A stretch of DNA of 64,000 nt from NCBI RefSeq assembly GCF_000282375.1, contig NZ_AKJK01000108.1:1-64000 (forward strand), read 5' to 3'. The position numbers and the translations under genes were made by a program. The notes beneath the pieces were generated by a model. That model had not been told where the DNA came from. It searched no databases and worked only from the letters and a program-made list of their open reading frames with translations. Shown here in pieces: positions 61,756 through 64,000 of the stretch (the stretch's first letter is position 1; every line of letters begins with the position of its first letter). Origin of the DNA: Pseudomonas sp. GM50 (GTDB lineage: Bacteria > Pseudomonadota > Gammaproteobacteria > Pseudomonadales > Pseudomonadaceae).

Positions 61756-62991
61756 TTAAATCGTTTCCAGCGAAAGCAACTCATCGAATGTTTGACGACG
61801 ACGAATCACGGTGACCGAGTCGCCATCCAGAAGCAGTTCCGGTATCAACGGCCGGCTGTTGTAATTGGACGACATGCTCGCGCCATAGGCGCCGCAATCA
61901 TGGAACACCAACAGGTCATCCACTTCCATGTCAGGCAGCAACTGATGACTGATTTCGCCATTGCTCTGTTGAGTGAACACGTCGCCAGCCTCGCACAACG
62001 AACCGGCAACCACTGTTTCCCGCCACGGCGCATCATGGGGCGAAGGGTTTTTCTGGAGAGCGGTTATCTGGTGGTAACTGCCATACATGGCCGGCCGCAT
62101 CAGATCGTTGAAGCCCGAATTGACCAGCACGAAGTGATTCGTACCGACATCCTTTTTTGCCCTGACCTGGGTCACCAGGCAGCCCGCTTCGGCGACCAGA
62201 ATGCGCCCCGGTTCAATCTCGAGTGTTACGCCGTGTCCGAGGTGCTCCTCGATCTGGCGACGTGCCAGATCCCAGATCCTGTAGTACTCGGCAATGTCGA
62301 TCTGTGGGTCTTCTTCGCGGTAGGCGACCGGTAACCCGCCACCCGCCGAGATTGCCTTGATGTCGAAAGGGCAGCGCAGCACCTGCTCGACCATGCTCGA
62401 ACAAACGCGCTGCAGATGCTCGTAGTCGACACCGGAGCCAATGTGCATGTGTAGCCCCACTAGCTCAAGGTTGTAGGTTTCGATCAGCTGGTAACAGACG
62501 TCCAGGTTTTCATGCCAGTTGCCATGTTTGCTGCTCTGGCCTCCGGTGTTGGTTTTTCGACTGTGGCCGTGCCCAAACCCCGGATTGATCCGTAACCAGA
62601 CTTTATGCCCGGGGCTCGCTTTCCCTAGCTGTTCAAGCATTTGCGGTGAGCCGGCGTTCACCGGGATGTTCAGTTCGATAACACGTTGCAGCGTGGCTTC
62701 ATCCAGTACATCGCACGTGTACACGATTTGCGCATGGTCGCCGTCGTTACGAAAACCGGCCCTGTGGGCCCTCTCGATTTCGCCCAGGGACACCGCATCG
62801 ACGACAGCCCCCAGGCTCTTCATCAATTTGAGAATGTGGATGTTGGGATTGGCTTTCTGCGCGTAGCGAATCACATCGAATGCACGCATCTGCTCGACAC
62901 GGCGGCGAATGGAGTCGGCGTCATACAACCAGAACGGCGTACCGAATTCGTGAGCCAATTGTGTGAGCAGCAAAGGATTGATTCTTTTCAC
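61756..62991 (-). CDS. lysA: Diaminopimelate decarboxylase
   Basis: 411 aa, PLP enzyme converting meso-diaminopimelate to L-lysine, the last step of lysine synthesis. Seen: PLP-Lys in RYAQKANPNIHILKLM, HMHIGSGVDYEH, the glycine-rich SAGGGLPVAY, EIEPGRILVAEAG and the C-terminal CGAYGASMSSNYNSRP. It starts with a GTG at 62991. Divergent from a LysR regulator, the layout known for lysA/lysR in enterobacteria and pseudomonads. Confidence 0.93.
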   Translation of the reverse strand: MKRINPLLLTQLAHEFGTPFWLYDADSIRRRVEQMRAFDVIRYAQKANPNIHILKLMKSLGAVVDAVSLGEIERAHRAGFRNDGDHAQIVYTCDVLDEATLQRVIELNIPVNAGSPQMLEQLGKASPGHKVWLRINPGFGHGHSRKTNTGGQSSKHGNWHENLDVCYQLIETYNLELVGLHMHIGSGVDYEHLQRVCSSMVEQVLRCPFDIKAISAGGGLPVAYREEDPQIDIAEYYRIWDLARRQIEEHLGHGVTLEIEPGRILVAEAGCLVTQVRAKKDVGTNHFVLVNSGFNDLMRPAMYGSYHQITALQKNPSPHDAPWRETVVAGSLCEAGDVFTQQSNGEISHQLLPDMEVDDLLVFHDCGAYGASMSSNYNSRPLIPELLLDGDSVTVIRRRQTFDELLSLETI

Positions 62992-63332
62992 AGTGATACA
63001 CCTGGATCAAAGAGGAGGAGGGCTGAGTTCGTACCAGACACAGGCCTTCCTGGAAGGCTCGAGCACGTTCCCTCGAAGTACTTTGCGCGATCAACGATAA
63101 AGGTCTGCCGTGCCGTGAAACTGGCACCGATGGGGGCTCTTGGGGAAGAGTGAAAGTTGTCGTGGTTAACTTGTCGGGCAAGTGTAGGCACTTTGCCGCT
63201 ACCACAAAAATATCATTTCTTTGGGGCTGTATTTCAAATCTGATATACCCCGATGGTGACGGAATTTCTGCCCATGCTATGCTCGCCGGCGCTTTTGAAT
63301 GGATTCAGGCCGAGCCTGCCTTGGGGGATAGA
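62992..63332. other. lysA-lysR divergent promoter region
   Basis: 341 bp with no supported gene. The right half is AT-richer. The LysR binding site should lie here; I could not define one by eye. Confidence 0.4.
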
Positions 63333-64000
63333 GTGCGATTCAGTTTCAGGCAAGTCGAAATTTTCTGGGCGATCATGACCACCGGGAGTGTTACCAAGGC
63401 CGCCGCACTGCTCAAAACCTCACAGCCAACCGTCAGTCGTGAGATCGCTCGATTCGAACACGTGCTGGGGCTCAAACTGTTCGAACGCACACAGGCGCGT
63501 TTGCAGCCAACCGCTCAGGGGTTGAGTTTGTTTGAAGAGGTGAAAACTTCCTACTACGGACTCGAACGCATCCACAACGCCGCGCAATCGATCAAGAACT
63601 TCCAGACCAGCCTGTCGATCGCCTGCCTGCCTGCTTTTTCCCAGAGCCTGCTGCCCTACGTGTGCGGACGGTTCATCAATGCCTATCCCGACGTCAATAT
63701 CAACATTACCCCTCAGGAATCCCCTCTACTGGAAGAGTGGATGACCGCCCAACGCCATGATTTCGGACTGACCGAGAATAGCGAAACACCCGCAGGCACC
63801 CGATGCGAAAACGTCTTCACCGGCGACGAAGTGTGCGTGCTGCCGCCCAACCATCCGCTGTGCAGTAAAAAGGTGATCACTCCCCAGGATCTGGCGGGTA
63901 TCAATATGGTCAGCTTGTCGGGCCAGGATCCTTATCGGATCATCCTCGACAGGATACTGACTGACGCACAGGTCAAATGTCGCACAGTGATCGAGACTCA
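63333..64000 (+). CDS. lysR: LysR-family activator of lysA, truncated by the window end
   Basis: The first 222 codons are visible, from GTG 63333 preceded by GGGGGA. HTH: QVEIFWAIMTTGSVTKAAAL then SQPTVSREIARFEHVLGLKL FER; the effector domain begins with LSIACLPAFSQSLLPYVC. No stop before the window ends. Position divergent from lysA makes it the lysA activator, LysR; the C-terminal part lies outside. Confidence 0.88.
   Translation, partial: MRFSFRQVEIFWAIMTTGSVTKAAALLKTSQPTVSREIARFEHVLGLKLFERTQARLQPTAQGLSLFEEVKTSYYGLERIHNAAQSIKNFQTSLSIACLPAFSQSLLPYVCGRFINAYPDVNINITPQESPLLEEWMTAQRHDFGLTENSETPAGTRCENVFTGDEVCVLPPNHPLCSKKVITPQDLAGINMVSLSGQDPYRIILDRILTDAQVKCRTVIET

Overview
The window is chromosomal DNA of a Pseudomonas, most likely of the P. 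fluorescens group. The reasons are the high-GC genes with strong third-position G/C bias, the typical Pseudomonas REP hairpins (for example near 46.4, 47.9, 53.8 and 61.7 kb), a membrane-type malate:quinone oxidoreductase with an Ala/Pro-rich tail, a DUF6124 gene with its usual leader, and the divergent lysA/lysR pair at the right end. I see no rRNA or tRNA gene, CRISPR array or prophage.

Layout. (1) 0-14.8 kb is ordinary core-like DNA: a small heat-shock protein, an EamA exporter divergent from a MocR-type regulator, then a LysR regulator divergent from a co-oriented catabolic run (VOC protein, dicarboxylate-type symporter, old yellow enzyme, aldo/keto reductase, two NTF2-fold paralogues, an NAD(P)-binding protein, a SRPBCC protein). 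After these come an unknown membrane protein, YceI, a GNAT acetyltransferase and mqo. (2) 14.8-34.3 kb is accessory DNA, visibly more AT-rich in places and full of decayed mobile-element pieces. It opens with a retron (candidate msr-msd RNA, reverse transcriptase, AAA+TOPRIM OLD-like effector). A decayed transposase and a 10-bp tandem repeat follow, then a tightly coupled three-gene operon (GHKL ATPase, STAS-like DUF4325 protein, one-helix membrane protein). Further right are an SDR/LysR pair flanked by 102-bp direct repeats, TetR and DJ-1/PfpI genes, an IS66 relic before a putative metalloprotease, VOC and GFA proteins, an IS5 relic, a 528-residue protein with a PD-(D/E)XK-like motif, a lone tyrosine recombinase, and two immunity-type genes (DUF1851, DUF1963/YwqG). 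(3) 34.3-47.8 kb holds a potassium-channel-like protein, a winged-helix/TPR regulator divergent from an SDR-cupin-EmrAB-like efflux cluster, a tyrosinase with an overlapping His-rich partner, a 27-residue membrane peptide, a LysE exporter, katG and small conserved genes. (4) 48-61.6 kb is a catabolic and envelope-transport region: alcohol dehydrogenase, AA_synth protein, FAH hydrolase, VOC protein, MhpA-like hydroxylase and a GntR/FCD regulator, followed by DUF1302, DUF1329, YCF48-like and MMPL/RND genes. The last four form the usual outer-membrane/periplasm/inner-membrane set that accompanies degradation of hydrophobic substrates. Repeated TTGTGCA-type sites suggest one regulator for the region. 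(5) The right end is lysA with its divergent, truncated lysR.

The strongest candidates for undescribed biology are the GHKL/STAS-like/membrane operon (18.2-19.5 kb), the retron next to it, the orphan PD-(D/E)XK-like protein (29-30.6 kb), and the tyrosinase/His-rich pair (41.1-42.5 kb). All names are from reading the sequence; no database search was run.
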